64,000 bases of DNA from Gari tellinella (Eukaryota; Mollusca; Bivalvia; Cardiida; Psammobiidae): assembly GCA_922989275.2 (NCBI GenBank), contig OV277870.1, forward strand, positions 71,736,579 through 71,800,578, read 5' to 3'. Shown in pieces: positions 34,783 to 46,409 of this stretch (positions are counted from its first letter, which is position 1; the number at the start of each line of letters is the position of its first letter). The position numbers and the translations under genes were made by a program. The notes under the pieces were generated by a model, which was not told the DNA's origin, did no database searches, and saw only the letters and a list, made by a program, of their open reading frames with translations.

Positions 34783-34922
34783 TGCACGAGTGTTCATAAT
34801 TTATTGGATTTATTAAACGAGTCTTTTAGAAAACGATAAAAACGAGGCTTTGCCGAGTTTTTATCGTTTTCTAAAACGACGAGTTTGATAAATCCAATAA
34901 ATTATTAACACGAATGTTATAT
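34783..34922 (+). repeat. Foldback element
   Basis: Arms of about 50 bp, 34798-34848 and 34862-34912, are inverse with few mismatches: AATTTATTGGATTTATTAAA and TTTTAGAAAACGATAAAAAC in one arm. A weaker outer arm pair holds ACGAGTGTTCATAA. It is unrelated to the named families. Confidence 0.7.
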
Positions 34923-36437
34923 TCTTTTTATAACATAACCTAGAAAAGTTATTTATCGCAGCCTTTGAGGTCAAGTGAATGCTAAGCGCGATATAAGTAA
35001 ATCTATACAGGAAAAAAGTTGTTCCAAATTAACCCCGTTCACTAGCATAATGTTTCTGTTATTATATGTATTAATAAGCACTTTCATGTAGATCTAATAT
35101 TGATTAATTACACCAAAAATCTATTAATTGAATCTACATGATGGACAGAAGACGTTGGAAATTGAACGCATAAAACGCATTTTAATGACGTCACAAGTAA
35201 CGACGTCGTGGCGTACCTCATTCGCATAGTTATTTAACTAGTTATATATGACATTTAAACAACGGGTGTTATTCAACGCTCACGCCGTCTGCTACGTTAT
35301 AAACCTAAATGTGGAACGCGCTCAAGATTTGTACAAGTAAGCATTGAAAGCTTTAGTAAATATTGCACGAATAAGTTTCTCTATCTATCAAACACATTTG
35401 TACTCTAAGAACCGATCCTACATGCAATACTCGGCATAGAGCAGATAAGGCGAGTATTTCAAGCACTTTAGTTCTGAATTAAACCCTATGGTGTCACTAT
35501 TCATTAGAATAGTCTCTTCTAAGCAATTAAAATGAGTAGTAACACCTAATGATGTTGTGCTGAAATGGATAATAAAACATTGGATTTGTTCTGAAGCCCT
35601 GTCGGCGTCTGATAAGGATTCACACTTTTCGACAATTGATTTATATTGCAAACGTTATAACCCAAATATGCCTGAGTATTGCAATGAATTCTCCCTACGT
35701 GCTTGCTGGAAGATTTCATTATACTGCTAGATAAGCAATGGTATTCTAAGGACACTGCACTGTTTTTCCGTACAGCAAACATTCCATAGGCAATAGCAAA
35801 CAGGGCAAACCCCGATGAGACGTTTGCCAATGTTTCCTTTGCTATGAGACACACGACTTATATTTGTTAAACAAACCATGCCATTTTTTACATTTTAGTG
35901 CATTTTATATATGTTTTGTTTCTTCCCGATGGGAATCATGTTAACGTTACCCTTACTGCATGATTCAAAAAGTGTTACTGTGCACAACTCAAAACATGTT
36001 GTCACATTGTCACATGTTTTAGGTCACGTATTTCTCCCAAACAGTCGTAGATTGTCATATGTTTCTTCCTCAAGGAATATATCTCCAGTGAAAACGGAGA
36101 AATTTTAAATACTAAGCCGGAAGTTCTCTCGAATATACTCACCTTTTTTCTGTCGACTGAGCCTTCCTTGAAATGTGTACGTTATGCGGGTTTTGGCCAG
36201 TCGGTTAGAAACTCAGATAATACATATATCAGTATCCACACTATTGACATGTTCTCTTTGTTTTTGCTTTTTCAATATCAAATACCTTCATCCCAAGTAT
36301 GATATATTTACAACCCCTTATAAGAGATAATATTATTGCAGAAAAATTGTGAATGTGATATAAGCCTTTGGCTAACTCGAATTAATGATACATGAACTTG
36401 GAATCTAGGGCTGTCAACAATATGATATTATCGCTTA
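34923..36437. other. Unannotated stretch
   Basis: No gene supported. Open frames at 35546-35854 (minus) and 35911-36108 (plus) lack recognisable domains. A TGACGTCA motif is at 35186-35193 but there is no other promoter evidence. Confidence 0.35.
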
Positions 36438-36683
36438 CAGTGGAGAATGTGTTATTCTTTCCCAATAAACGCGTTTACGCTAAAACTATTATTTGCAGTG
36501 CAAACAGTTTGGAGCCAGAACAGACGCCGGGTAACCCGGCGTCTGATCAGGCTCCAAACTGTTTGCCACCATGATAAACTTGAAATATCAGAATTGTCCA
36601 AAAGTTGTTCTTTTCTACCTTTTAGTGCTTTGCGTTTGCGTACGTTTGCGTTTAAACGGGAAAGAATAACAGATTCTCCACTG
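36438..36683 (-). mobile_element. MITE family A, complete, reverse
   Basis: 246 bp between TA sites, CAGTGGAGAATGTGTTATTC to AGATTCTCCACTG. The palindrome is complete with one change (GCCAGAACAGACGCCGGGT). Confidence 0.85.
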
Positions 36684-36689
36684 TAGGTA

Positions 36690-37199
36690 CACAATTCAGA
36701 AAAATAGTTGATGTTCAGTTGTCACCAGCATGGACGGAGTCAATATGTTATAATACCGCTGAAATATAGATAGGTCGATCTCTTCCACAATGCCATGGCA
36801 ACCAAACGTGTGCGGTTACCTTTTTGAAATTAAAGTTGATTTAAGATTGTTTCTGAGGTATCCCTTTCTCTCTTATTAACACCACATTTAAACAGTTCGA
36901 CGCCATATGAGACGCCTGGTAATTGGTTACCACTCAGATTAAAAACCTCGAGTTCTTAATAGCTATTAAATGTGAACATTTTATTGCAGAGCGTTTTCTA
37001 GTAAGGAAAATTTATTCTCTATTGCACGAGATACATATTCTTATAACTTTAAATTTAATAGTGTATGTTATCAAGTTATTGTTAACTGGCATTTAACTTC
37101 TTCGATCACCCGAGCTCGTCTAAGTTGAATTAACTTGTATTGAAATAGTTGCAACTCTTTTATGTCACATTCAAATAACCTAAATTAATTATGCCTATG
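36690..37199. other. Unannotated stretch
   Basis: No gene or distinct repeat. A short decayed palindrome trace (AGTTCGACGCCATATGAGAC) is seen at about 36895-36914. Confidence 0.35.
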
Positions 37200-37345
37200 A
37201 CATACAATTGAGAGCCTGGTCTGTCGCCGGGTCACGCGGCGTCTGATCAGACTCCCAACTGTTTGTCACTCATTTTAAAGTAAACTGTTAGACACTGACG
37301 TTTGTGTGCGTTTAAAGGGGAAAATAACGTTTATTCATGTGTGTG
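37200..37345 (-). repeat. Fragment of divergent A-type element
   Basis: The hairpin GAGAGCCTGGTCTGTCGCCG, GGTCACGCGGCGTCTGATCA is followed by CACTCATTTTAAAGTAAACT and TTTAAAGGGGAAAATAACG, as in the 10649-10881 subfamily. Confidence 0.45.
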
Positions 37346-37878
37346 TTTAATGCTATCTAGCCCTTCCTATAACTAGTAAGGTTCGATTATAGTTGTTTTA
37401 TTCGGCAAGTTCTTTTTAATATCAAGTTATACCTTGAAAAAATACAAGAGACTTTCCATACTTAGCCTACATGTACATAATATGGTAATTAGCAAAATAC
37501 ATTTTGTACATACATGTATGCGTGTGTTTTCATTAAATAATTGAAATTGTTCTGTGATATTCGCATGTAACTTCTTGTACGACTAGTCAGAAATATAACT
37601 AAGATTTCAAAAAAGAAAACGTACAAATCACAAAGCATATGGAAATACAGTCAATCCATCTGCTCCCAGTGGATCATTCCATGCTACAACCTAAATTCGT
37701 TAGACACCCACTTTCGTGACGTAACAAGTTTTTGTATATAACGTGATCATCCCGGTTCTACGGCAAATCCGTCTGATGATTTTTTATAAGATACTACTCG
37801 CCGTGAACTAAGAGTATTGTTTTGCCGAAATGCATTTTAAACATGTTATTTAGGCTAGATGTTTGTAATGTACATGTA
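37346..37878. other. Unannotated stretch
   Basis: Nothing supportable seen. Confidence 0.35.
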
Positions 37879-38124
37879 CAGTGGAGAATCTGTTATTCTT
37901 TCCCGTTTAAACGCAAACGTACGCAAACGCAAAGCACTAAAACGTAGAAAAGTACAACTTTTGAACAAATCTGATAATTCATGTTTATCTTGGTGGCAAA
38001 CAGTTTGGAGCCTGATCAGACGCCGGGTTACCCGGCGTCTGATCTGGCTCCAAACTGTTTGGACTGTAAATAATAGTTTTTGCGTAAACGCGTTTATTGG
38101 GAAAGAATAACACATTCTCCACTG
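37879..38124 (+). mobile_element. MITE family A, complete
   Basis: 246 bp between TA sites. The palindrome is complete, with GCCTGATCAGACGCCGGGT and a CTGATCTGGC right arm. The same left/right arm mismatch (TGATCAG against AGATCAG) occurs in other A copies. Confidence 0.85.
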
Positions 38125-38686
38125 TATTAGAAATTATGACATGTTTCACTATTACCTTTTACCCCCGTCATTTAAATTAATATTTTATCTGTAACGACAG
38201 TTGTGGCTTAATAATTTGTCTGCAAACCTGAAGTTGATATGCTATAATCATTTGACAAAACTTTCGAAAAAAAGCCATCCCAAACATATTGGGCTCCGAA
38301 AACTGTGAAATATTAGGTAGAAAATGAAGGAAATCATGAAGATTCTCGTAGATTGTATACATGTATGTAACTATGTGTACACTGTAAGCATAACATTGTG
38401 TTTTATTATGGTAAAATATATTAGAAAAAATATTTATTTACATGTTTTGACCAGACACTTCAAAATACGAGATGTATGGGTGTAATATTAAATTTCTGTT
38501 TTAAAACTTTTTCTAAGTAAACATGTATTAAGAATTATTAATATTACGAGTATTTTGCCTTTTTTACTGAGACTATTCTGCAATAAATAGTGCGTTGGTC
38601 AATCGTCACACAATTGTGTATCACGTCATACGACAGCCATTTTAATTACTGACCTGTGAATTTCCTTGATTTGTTTACGAACAATA
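38125..38686. other. Unannotated AT-rich stretch
   Basis: No gene or repeat was recognised. Confidence 0.35.
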
Positions 38687-38905
38687 CAGTGGAGAATGTG
38701 TTATTCTTTCCCAATAAACGCGTTTACGCTAAAACTATTATTTGCAGTGCAAACAGTTTGGAGCCAGATCAGGCTCCAAACTGTTTGCCACCAAGATAAA
38801 CATTAATTATCAGAATTGACCAAAAGTTGTTCTTTTGTACGTTTTAGTGCTTTGCGTTTGCGTACGTTTGCGTTTAAACGGGAAAGAATAACAGATTCTC
38901 CACTG
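38687..38905 (-). mobile_element. MITE family A lacking the palindrome tip
   Basis: 219 bp between TA sites. Compared with other copies, the central GC-rich tip is exactly missing: GGAGCCAGATCAG joins GCTCCAAACTG. The ends and the rest are intact. This is the clearest tip deletion. Confidence 0.8.
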
Positions 38906-39044
38906 TAAGAGAACTACTCTTCATATAGACTGAAACGAATGAAAGTCGGGTTATTCTTTAAAAGTAGATTTAACAAAAGTCTATTTGTTTTCATTGATGA
39001 ACGTTCCTTATGCTTTTAACCATCACAAAATTAGGTTACTCGAG

Positions 39045-39242
39045 GATTTTATATTGGATAAGTCCAGATTTTATCTTAGGAGTGCCTAGTCTAAATGTTC
39101 GTTTTTCGTTTTATTTAATATTTAAATTCCCATCAGTAAACAGTGTATACTCTGATCAGACGCTGCATGTTGCGGCCTTTGATCAGAGTCTACACTATTT
39201 GCACGTGTCCTATATATGGGATTATGGGCACAAATTGGTTTA
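39045..39242 (+). mobile_element. G2-type element
   Basis: It shares ATATTGGATAAGTCCAG, TTTTATCTTAGGAG and GGGCACAAATTGGTTTA with 20553-20698. A hairpin at 39138-39203 reads AAACAGTGTATACTCTGATC and GATCAGAGTCTACACTATTT. Confidence 0.5.
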
Positions 39243-39499
39243 GAAGTCCTTTGTCTCAAGAGGTGACGACGTTTCGTTACACAATGGTCGTTTATAAATA
39301 ATTGGATAATAAATAACTTATCAATCATTGACATCAAACGTGATAAATGTCAATAGGTCATCACAAGCTGTTTGGGTGCAGTACAACTGAACGTGTTTTG
39401 GATAATGATGAACTAAATTAGTGAGCAGATGTTTTGCCCCCGAATATTTCTCAGCTACCAGTAGTGCTGAAGTGTCGCCTACTTCAAGTAAAGCAGATA

Positions 39500-39729
39500 C
39501 AGTGGAGAAAACGTTATTCTTTCCCAATAAACGCGTTTACGCAAAAACTATTATTTGCAGTGCAAACAGTTTGAAGCCAGATCAGACGCCGAGTAACCCG
39601 GCGTCTGATCAGGCTCCAAACTGTTTGCCACCAAGATAAACATGAATTATCAGAATTGTCCAAAAGTTGTTATTTTCTACGCTTTAGTGCTTTGCGTTTG
39701 CGTACGTTTGCGTTTAAACGGGAAAGAAT
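39500..39729 (-). mobile_element. MITE family A, truncated at a duplication edge
   Basis: It starts CAGTGGAGAAAACGTTATTC after TA and runs through the complete palindrome to GGGAAAGAAT. The final ~18 bp of the right end are missing, replaced by the left edge of the large duplication. Confidence 0.8.
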
Positions 39730-39942
39730 TTCTTAGTGGAGCTGTACTTAACAAATTTGTCAAATCAGGACAATTTACCCGCATATCAGCGATCGCATTG
39801 AAATATCTTGATTCTCAAAAGTACTTTTTTGTTTGAGAAATCTACACGCTTTGGGCGTTTTATAGTTACATCTGAAACATTTTTTCAGTGTCTCATCTGC
39901 AATAAGGATACTTTGTTACAGAACAGACTGAAAACATATAAG

Positions 39943-40193
39943 ATAACACATTCAATCCTAGCGACGAGTATACTCGTCATTTTCAAACAGTGTGCCTGTG
40001 GGATTTACACTTGTCATATGCAAACAGTGATGACCCTGATCAGAGGGCTCCTTAATGAGCCCTCTGATCAGGGTCTACACTGTTTGTCTATTTTAATTAT
40101 ATTGTTACAATCAACGCTAAAAAGTAAAAATTGGACTAGACTTATTTTGAAATTGGAATTGTCCATCAAAAGTTTCAGGGGTGAATGAGTTAA
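39943..40193 (+). mobile_element. MITE family G (copy in duplication 1)
   Basis: The right end GGGGTGAATGAGTTAA is clear; the left end is ATAACACATTCAATCC, where the twin at 51085 keeps TTAA. The hairpin at 40019-40087 reads CAAACAGTGATGACCCTGAT, CAGAGGGCTCC and the inverse. Confidence 0.65.
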
Positions 40194-40436
40194 TCTCTTC
40201 ACTACCTTACCCCGAGTACAAGTATAGTTATTTTCCAACAGGTTTGATCCTGATCAGGATTCAAACTATTTGACGCTCATTTCAATACTTTAAAAGTCAA
40301 ATTACATAAAATTAGATTTGGAAAATAAAGCAAACTGCAATTGATTAAAACCGCGAACGTCATGGCAAAGACGGGGTTACCCTTGCAAATGGATGCAGAT
40401 GACAAAAACAGGGTGTGCTAAAAGATGAATTGCGTA
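40194..40436 (+). repeat. H-type repeat with short hairpin
   Basis: CCTTACCCCGAGTACAAGTA, then TTTGATCCTGATCAGGATTC and AAACTATTTGACGCTC. It resembles the remnant at 8390-8530. The palindrome has no GC-rich tip. Confidence 0.45.
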
Positions 40437-40827
40437 CAGTGGAGAAGACGTTTACCAGTCGAACTTCGATATCTCGAACTCGCTGAACTCGAAATATCCG
40501 ATATATCGAAGCATGAATTTGCATTATTTCAAGCTCGGTTTAGGTGAACATGCACGTGTTTCAAAGTTAAACGCGGCTTGGCCGCGTTTTAACTTTGAAA
40601 TACGGGTATGTTCGACTTAACCGAGTTAGATATATCAAAGTTCGACTGTAGTTTCCCGAGTACGTGCAAACGGAAAGGAAATGCATTGCAATAAAATGTA
40701 GAAAAAGATACGTTTGAATTGTCAATTTAATCTGAATCGGGTTTTCTCGTTTCAAAACTGTTTGCAATGGAAATAATAGACTTTACGTAAACGTGTTTAT
40801 TGGGACAGAAAAACGGCTTCTCCACTA
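40437..40827 (+). mobile_element. A-type element interrupted by a D element
   Basis: The ends CAGTGGAGAAGACGTTTA and ACGGCTTCTCCACTATA belong to an A-like element. Internal CAAAACTGTTTGCAATGGAA and CGTAAACGTGTTTATTGGGA match A right halves. A complete D element sits inside. Confidence 0.65.
40456..40648 (+). mobile_element. MITE family D, nested
   Basis: 193 bp from CAGTCGAACTTCGATATCTC to TCAAAGTTCGACTG, followed by TA. The hairpin reads TTTCAAAGTTAAACGCGGC then TTGGCCGCG and the inverse. Confidence 0.75.
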
Positions 40828-41016
40828 TACACACAATACAAAGAACACTTTAGATTGAACCACTAAAATATTATAAAGAGGGAGTAAATTGAGTGTTCAG
40901 GAAGCTTAACATAATGTGAAAGTAAAATAGAAATACCCTGAAGGATCTTTTTGTTTTACTGTTACTTAATTTTAAGCATCCACCTGTAATAAACTTATTA
41001 ATAATAAATATACTTA

Positions 41017-41262
41017 TTAACCATTTCACTCTCAATGACGTTTAAAAGCGCGTATGCAAACAGTTCGGATCCGGATCAGACGCCGCGTAACGCGGCGTCT
41101 GATCAGGATACGAACTCTTTGACACTCGTTTTGAAAAGTCTTTAGTCATACTGCCTTATTTTTTAACTTTGAAAGGACATTGCAAACAACAAAATTAAAG
41201 CAGACGACAATGAAACGGTGAAGGGGTAAAAATCTCAACAGTTATGATCATGAAAGGGTTAA
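41017..41262 (+). mobile_element. MITE family B, complete, TTAA flanked
   Basis: From TTAACCATTTCACTCTCAAT to GATCATGAAAGGGTTAA. The core hairpin at 41058-41122 reads GGATCCGGATCAGACGCCGC, GTAACGCGGCGTCTGATCAG. GCAGACGACAATGAAACGG lies near the right end. Confidence 0.75.
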
Positions 41263-41992
41263 CACTAATTGGTGGTCATTATAGGATGTTTCTACTGAAA
41301 TATCAATTTCTTTTGTCAGCATTATTTTTTACGTGCGAAATCCCGACTTGATGCATGCAAAATGGAAGAAATGCCCAGTAATTACAATAATACGCTCAAT
41401 GATCTAAGGCCAAAAAAAATATGACTTTGTTTCCGGTAACCCGACCGACCCTAGTTTTTCCCTCCGACCCTAAACTTTTTTTTCTCGAAAAATGTATTGA
41501 CGAATGTCGGTCATTTTTGGGGGGCATGTGACAGTCGTTTTTTGAGGAGCGTGTAAAGAAGATATTCTCCACTTAATTATTTATAAAGCTAATCTAAATA
41601 CATTTTATTGTTTTAAAAATTGATTGTTAAATAAGATTTAGCAAATATCTAATTGAAACTTGCACTAAATCTGTCGTAAAGTACCTTCCTTGAAGATATG
41701 ATAATGCTAATTAAATACTGACACATTCAACATGCAGACAACACATTTCATTGACTCATTTGACATGCATACCATACATTTTAAAATTTGATATTTTAAT
41801 TCCATCTATCACCTATATAAGTTACTACTTTGCTGTTTTGGTATACCAATATTTTCCAACAATAATGGCCAGTTTAGATTGTTATAGTAATTTTGGCAAG
41901 AAGACCTATCAATAAAGTCAGATTTGAAAGGATATTGATAAGGGGATTTAATGTATTGCCCAGGGCTATGCACACTAAAATACATTAACATA

Positions 41993-42187
41993 CAGTATAA
42001 CTTCGATATCTCGAACTAGATTAGGTCGAACATACTCGTATTTCAAAGTTAAAACGCGGTTTAGCCGCGTTTTAACTTTGCAACACGGGTATGTTCACCT
42101 AACCCAAGCTTGAAGTAATGCAAATTCATGTTTCGAAATATCGGAACATTCGAGTTAAGCGAGTTTAAGATATCGAAGTTCGAATGA
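41993..42187 (+). mobile_element. MITE family D
   Basis: TA then CAGTATAACTTCGATATCTC to AGATATCGAAGTTCGAATG. The central hairpin has CAAAGTTAAAACGCGG and the inverse around TTTAG. Confidence 0.7.
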
Positions 42188-42343
42188 ATTTATATAATTA
42201 TAGAAAATACTCCATCAGAAAGTTAAATCTATCATTGAATGTTTAAAAAGCAATAATATATACTATACTGTAGGTGATATTTGTGTGCAACTGCGTAGAC
42301 CCTGACCAGACCGATCGCCTATTGCGCAGTGACTCGTTTCGGT

Positions 42344-42577
42344 TTAACCCTTTCAACCATAACTATCTCTTGTGGGTATTTATTATCCTTTTGGACTCTT
42401 CTAGTACAGGTATTTTGAACCAGTCGACTGTTGCAAGTTTGATACATGTATGACAACAGAAACGAATGAAAATATCAATCAGTGCAGACCCGGATCAGAG
42501 GGGTCCAATAAGAGCCCTCTGATAAGGGTCTACACTGTTTGCATATGTAATCGGTAATCTCTACAGAGGGGGGTTAA
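42344..42577 (+). mobile_element. MITE family G, TTAA flanked
   Basis: From TTAACCCTTTCAACC to AGAGGGGGGTTAA. The hairpin at 42480-42545 reads CAGTGCAGACCCGGATCAGA, GGGGTCC, and GGGTCTACACTGTTTGC. Confidence 0.65.
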
Positions 42578-42774
42578 TGCAGTTTATCTGAATGACTGAT
42601 CTCTTCTGATAATTTTCGGGCAGTGTCATTTCTTTAAAAAGACACTTCCAGACTCAGGACTGCCATAAGTTGACATGAAAAATCCTAAGATTTCCAAATT
42701 TGCATTTTTCAAGTGCGATTTTACGAATCGTACCTTTACCCCATAGCCTTTTTCTTGTTTTGTTGACATGCGAC

Positions 42775-42852
42775 TACTTAAAGCAGGCTGTAAGTAAAGC
42801 AGAATGCGCCTTAGGGCGCATTCTGCTTTACATTGAGCCTGCTTTAAGCTTC
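42775..42852 (+). repeat. E-type core hairpin
   Basis: An almost perfect hairpin with TTAAAGCAGGCTGTAAGTAA and GCAGAATGCGCC arms. Clear TTAA ends are not seen around it, so the parent element is decayed or the hairpin stands alone. Confidence 0.6.
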
Positions 42853-43379
42853 CATAAACTGGGAAAAAATCCGGGGATTTAGGAAAAATCCGGAGAAATG
42901 GCAGCCCTGCAGACTTTAAATAAATATGTTGTCAGTTTCTTTTCCTACTTAAGTTTCAAAATATGTCGTCTAAAATATATGGAGTGACATTTGTGCGCTT
43001 ATTCCGCTACGCAAAGATTTTAGATAATAGTATCAAACAAATCGAACTGGCGAAAGACACGGAGTGACTTGGAGTCTATTCTTTAACCCAATTTTATTTT
43101 ATTTAGTTGATATTTTGATAGCAAATTTTTCAAAGTACGGCATATAAATCAACTCCTAGAATTGTTGCCGATGATAACTGTGTAACACTAAACGTTAACT
43201 GAATAGCAAGATGTCGTATCGTTGGATATTTCTATATAGACTTGTCATCTGAGCCAGACGGTATTGTGCAAACTAAATTTACTAGTCCATAACTTAGACC
43301 TGTCAGTCGGCAGAAGTATAAGCATTGAGTTCAGCTGCTATAATTTTACAGAGATCTTCTAGTTCTCTTATATCATATA
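42853..43379. other. Unannotated part of duplication copy 1
   Basis: No gene or element recognised; present also in copy 2. Confidence 0.35.
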
Positions 43380-43556
43380 CAGTCGAAACTTGATACTTCG
43401 AACAGGAATTAGATCGAACATACCCATATTTCAAAATTAAAACGTGGCTAATTGAAATATATGTTTGACTTAAGCGAGATTGAATTAGGAAATTGCAAAT
43501 TAAGAGATATTTTGTACGATCGATTTAAATGAGTTCGATGTATCGAGTTTCTACTG
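43380..43556 (+). mobile_element. MITE family D with one arm lost
   Basis: TA-flanked, CAGTCGAAACTTGATACTTC to GAGTTTCTACTG. The text ACGTGGCTAATTGAAATAT lacks the second arm that is present in the twin at 54514. This element has the uninterrupted GATGTATCGAG site that is occupied in copy 2. Confidence 0.7.
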
Positions 43557-43820
43557 TATGTGTATTCGAGTTAACAATACCATAATTTACGAGTGATCTA
43601 CCGTTTATAGTTTTTTATATTTTCCTAAGCAATTAAATGTAATTTAAAACCGAAGAACAAGTAAACATATCTTACTTCTTTCTTGTAAGGTGTTTTTCGA
43701 CAACAATTGTTTATCGCCTGCTTCAAAGTTCACAGTTTGTGTATCCATTACTTATTAAAGTATGTATTGGAAATAACCCCTGTGTCAAACGATGTCTCAT
43801 ACGAGCACAAAGTGCTTGTA

Positions 43821-44066
43821 CAGTGGAGAATCTGTTATTCTTTCCCGTTTAAACGCAAACGTACGCAAACGCAAAACACTAAAACGTACAAAAGGACAAC
43901 TTTTGGACAATTCTGATATATCATGTTTATCTTGGTGGCAAACAGTTTGGAGCCTGGTCAGACGTAGGGTTACCCGGCGTCTGATCTGGCTCCAAACTGT
44001 TTGCACTGCAAATAATAGTTTTAGCGTAAACGCGTTTATTGGGAAAGACTAACACATTCCCCACTG
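43821..44066 (+). mobile_element. MITE family A, complete
   Basis: 246 bp between TA sites. The palindrome has CCTGGTCAGACGTAGGGT, two changes in the left arm. It is the intact twin of the copy cut by the LTR element at 55409. Confidence 0.85.
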
Positions 44067-45254
44067 TAACAAACAGCGCGTTGTTAACCCTTTCACTCTC
44101 AATGACGTCATAAAGAGCATTTGGAAACAGCATGAACCCTCTAATTCGAGTCTTTACTGTTTGGCATTTTGCGGGAAATGTATATCAATATTGCAAAAAC
44201 GACCCTGATAAGGTAAAACAGAGTATACATTAATTTTAACTTGAGTTGTCCATTTAAAATATCCGGAATCAACTAGTAATTGCTGGACGAACGTAATACA
44301 AACAGTTCCTTCAAGAACTGTCTGTACTTCTTACAGTACATCAAATTTCATGATGACTTCTGTCTTTAACAGAGAATAAAATTTATTTTTAGCGTTGCTA
44401 ATTGGGTATTTTGAAATATGTTTCAAAATTATTTTTATTCCAATAGCAACGATAAAGGGTTATAAATAAAGTCCATTTAACAGAGCCGTAAAAGAAACTT
44501 TTGAAACTTTGAAACTTTATTGAAATATATCTGTATAAGGTCCACTACCGTGGACAGCATTAACATTTATACAAATAGAAAACATACATATCAATAGAGA
44601 GGTCATTAGTTGGGAATACGCAACTTCTTTTGAAATTTTTATAATTTATAATAAAGCCTTTATAAAAAGTATTTCTTATGAATAAACAGATGTTAACCAA
44701 AATTTGTTCCATATATAGTCATACATATCACCTGACAGTTTAGATCGTGATCAGTTCCTAGGTAACTCGGCCTCTGATCGTGGTCTATGCTGGCTCGAGT
44801 TCACTCTTTCAGTTTGTATATTGATGTGTCATAATAGTTATCAAGAAGTATCGAGGTTACATGTACATGGAAGAAGAAAGCATACAGGTATTTACCAAGC
44901 TCTACCTAATAGGATGAATAAAATAAATAAATAAATACTTGGTTCATTTTTGCCAACAGTAATGCTGGGGTACCCATATGATATGCTTCTCCAGCTAGAC
45001 GAAATTTGGAGAAGAAATACAGGTACACACAGCAGTCTACTAGCTAAGAGTAGTATATGCGAATATATAATTATGTTTACTTATTTCTCCAACGAAACAA
45101 AATTTGGAGATAGATATTAGATACGAGTATATAAATAACTAAACCACTGGCACAAACATAAATACAAACTAAAAAACTTACTACATGTACAAATAAATAC
45201 CCACATGTACGACTGTACACTTTAGACACTTGTAAAGGGATAGAAAAGAGTAAT
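44067..45254. other. B fragment and unannotated sequence
   Basis: A B-type left end (GTTAACCCTTTCACTCTCAA) follows the MITE at 44082-44101 and fades. A weak hairpin of G type lies near 44740-44790 (TTAGATCGTGATCAG, GGTCTATGCTGG). The rest shows nothing supportable. Confidence 0.4.
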
Positions 45255-45286
<32 letters not shown>

Positions 45287-45395
45287 AAATAGAGGGAGAG
45301 AAAGAGAGAATGAAAGATGAAGGAAAGAAAGAGAGAAGACAGACGGTTAGATTGACGGACAGACAGACAGACATATATAGATAGATAGAGAAAGT
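45255..45395 (+). repeat. GA-rich and GACA/GATA microsatellite
   Basis: A run of GA dinucleotides (45259-45281) grades into purine-rich text and then GACAGACAGACA and ATAGATAGATAG near 45357-45388. Frames through it on the minus strand are low-complexity artefacts. Confidence 0.8.
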
Positions 45396-45534
45396 GCATC
45401 TAAGGCCACATAGTTGAAATGCAGACGTGAATTGCACATTTTATTTTACTCCTATCTTGCTAGCTTGATGTTTACTTCAAACGTATCGTCTGTGTAAGAT
45501 TTCAAAATAAGTTGTGTGCTTATTAAACTGAAAT

Positions 45535-45650
45535 AATTAAAATTATGTGCCAAACAGTTTGGGCTCAGACCAGACCCCACGTTATTTGGCGTCTGATCTG
45601 GATCCAAACATTTTGCAAAATTTGTCTATGTCGCAACTAGCTTGATAGGG
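45535..45650 (+). repeat. Decayed shared palindrome
   Basis: CCAAACAGTTTGGGCTCAGA, CCAGACCCCACG, and GGCGTCTGATCTGGATCC form a mutated hairpin, close to 27145-27262 in both hairpin and downstream text. Confidence 0.45.
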
Positions 45651-46409
45651 GTTTACAAATTAAATCAAAACAAGGTATACTATGTGTCATTACAATATAA
45701 TAAACTGCAGTTAGGCGTCGTTCGGACACAGTCGGGTAGCAATTTTTTTCCGTGCAGTTGTGTCGTAGGCCCCAATTATAACCGTTAAAAGCATGCAGTT
45801 CTCGCAATGATTACAAAAGGCAGAATATAGCCATTTGACCGTATGTGGAAATGGATGTACTCTGACGATCAGTAGGGAGGTTTAACCGAAGTGAGTCCAA
45901 GGTAAGCAGCAATTAATTTAATAAAGGACAGCTTCTCTTACATCTAGTTCCCCACGGACGAAACAGCGAGAGCATTTTCAGGTATTTTGGTTCAGATGAG
46001 ACGCCGAGTAAATCGACGACTCACTAGGATCCAAACTGCCGACCAGTTCAATCGCATGTACCTAGCAGGGCTTGGTGTTGATGACAACGAAGTGACACAT
46101 ACTAATGAAAACATACCTATTATTTATTTAGCATTAAGCTTCCAACGTCCGAATATATTTACACAAACTTGAACTAGTTTCGAGGTTATTTCTGTATGTA
46201 TTCTATTTTATCTTGTACACGGTAAGTATATCACAGGTCATAAATGTAAACCGTGTTAAGATACGTTCTGAAACAAGCTGTTGTGCGTCAAAAACAACAT
46301 CATGGTACAACTGTTTCACACTTTAGCAGCTATTCTTAGAGGCTAAAATGGAACTTCGTGTTCTATGTATGATATTTTGTTCGTTTCCTTTCAAGTGAGG
46401 AAAGATAAT
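45651..46409. other. Unannotated stretch
   Basis: A further weak palindrome trace (TCAGATGAGACGCCGAGTAA) is at about 45992-46011. Nothing else was recognised. Confidence 0.35.

Larger units (their letters stand above)
39729..43946 (+). repeat. Large duplication, copy 1
   Basis: The segment is nearly identical to 50885-55409 in the same orientation (offset about 11156 bp at the left). It includes the same series of MITEs in the same order. Differences are scattered substitutions and small indels plus the 312-bp insertion in copy 2. The homology may continue past 43946, but copy 2 is interrupted there by the LTR element. Confidence 0.9.

Noticed and set aside
35186..35193. TGACGTCA as a CRE promoter site
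   Set aside because: A single 8-bp palindrome with no gene downstream; similar TGACGTCA occurs in repeat text at 7516 and 44103.
45181..45437. Minus-strand serine/leucine-rich frames
   Set aside because: They are translations of the GA and GACA microsatellite.
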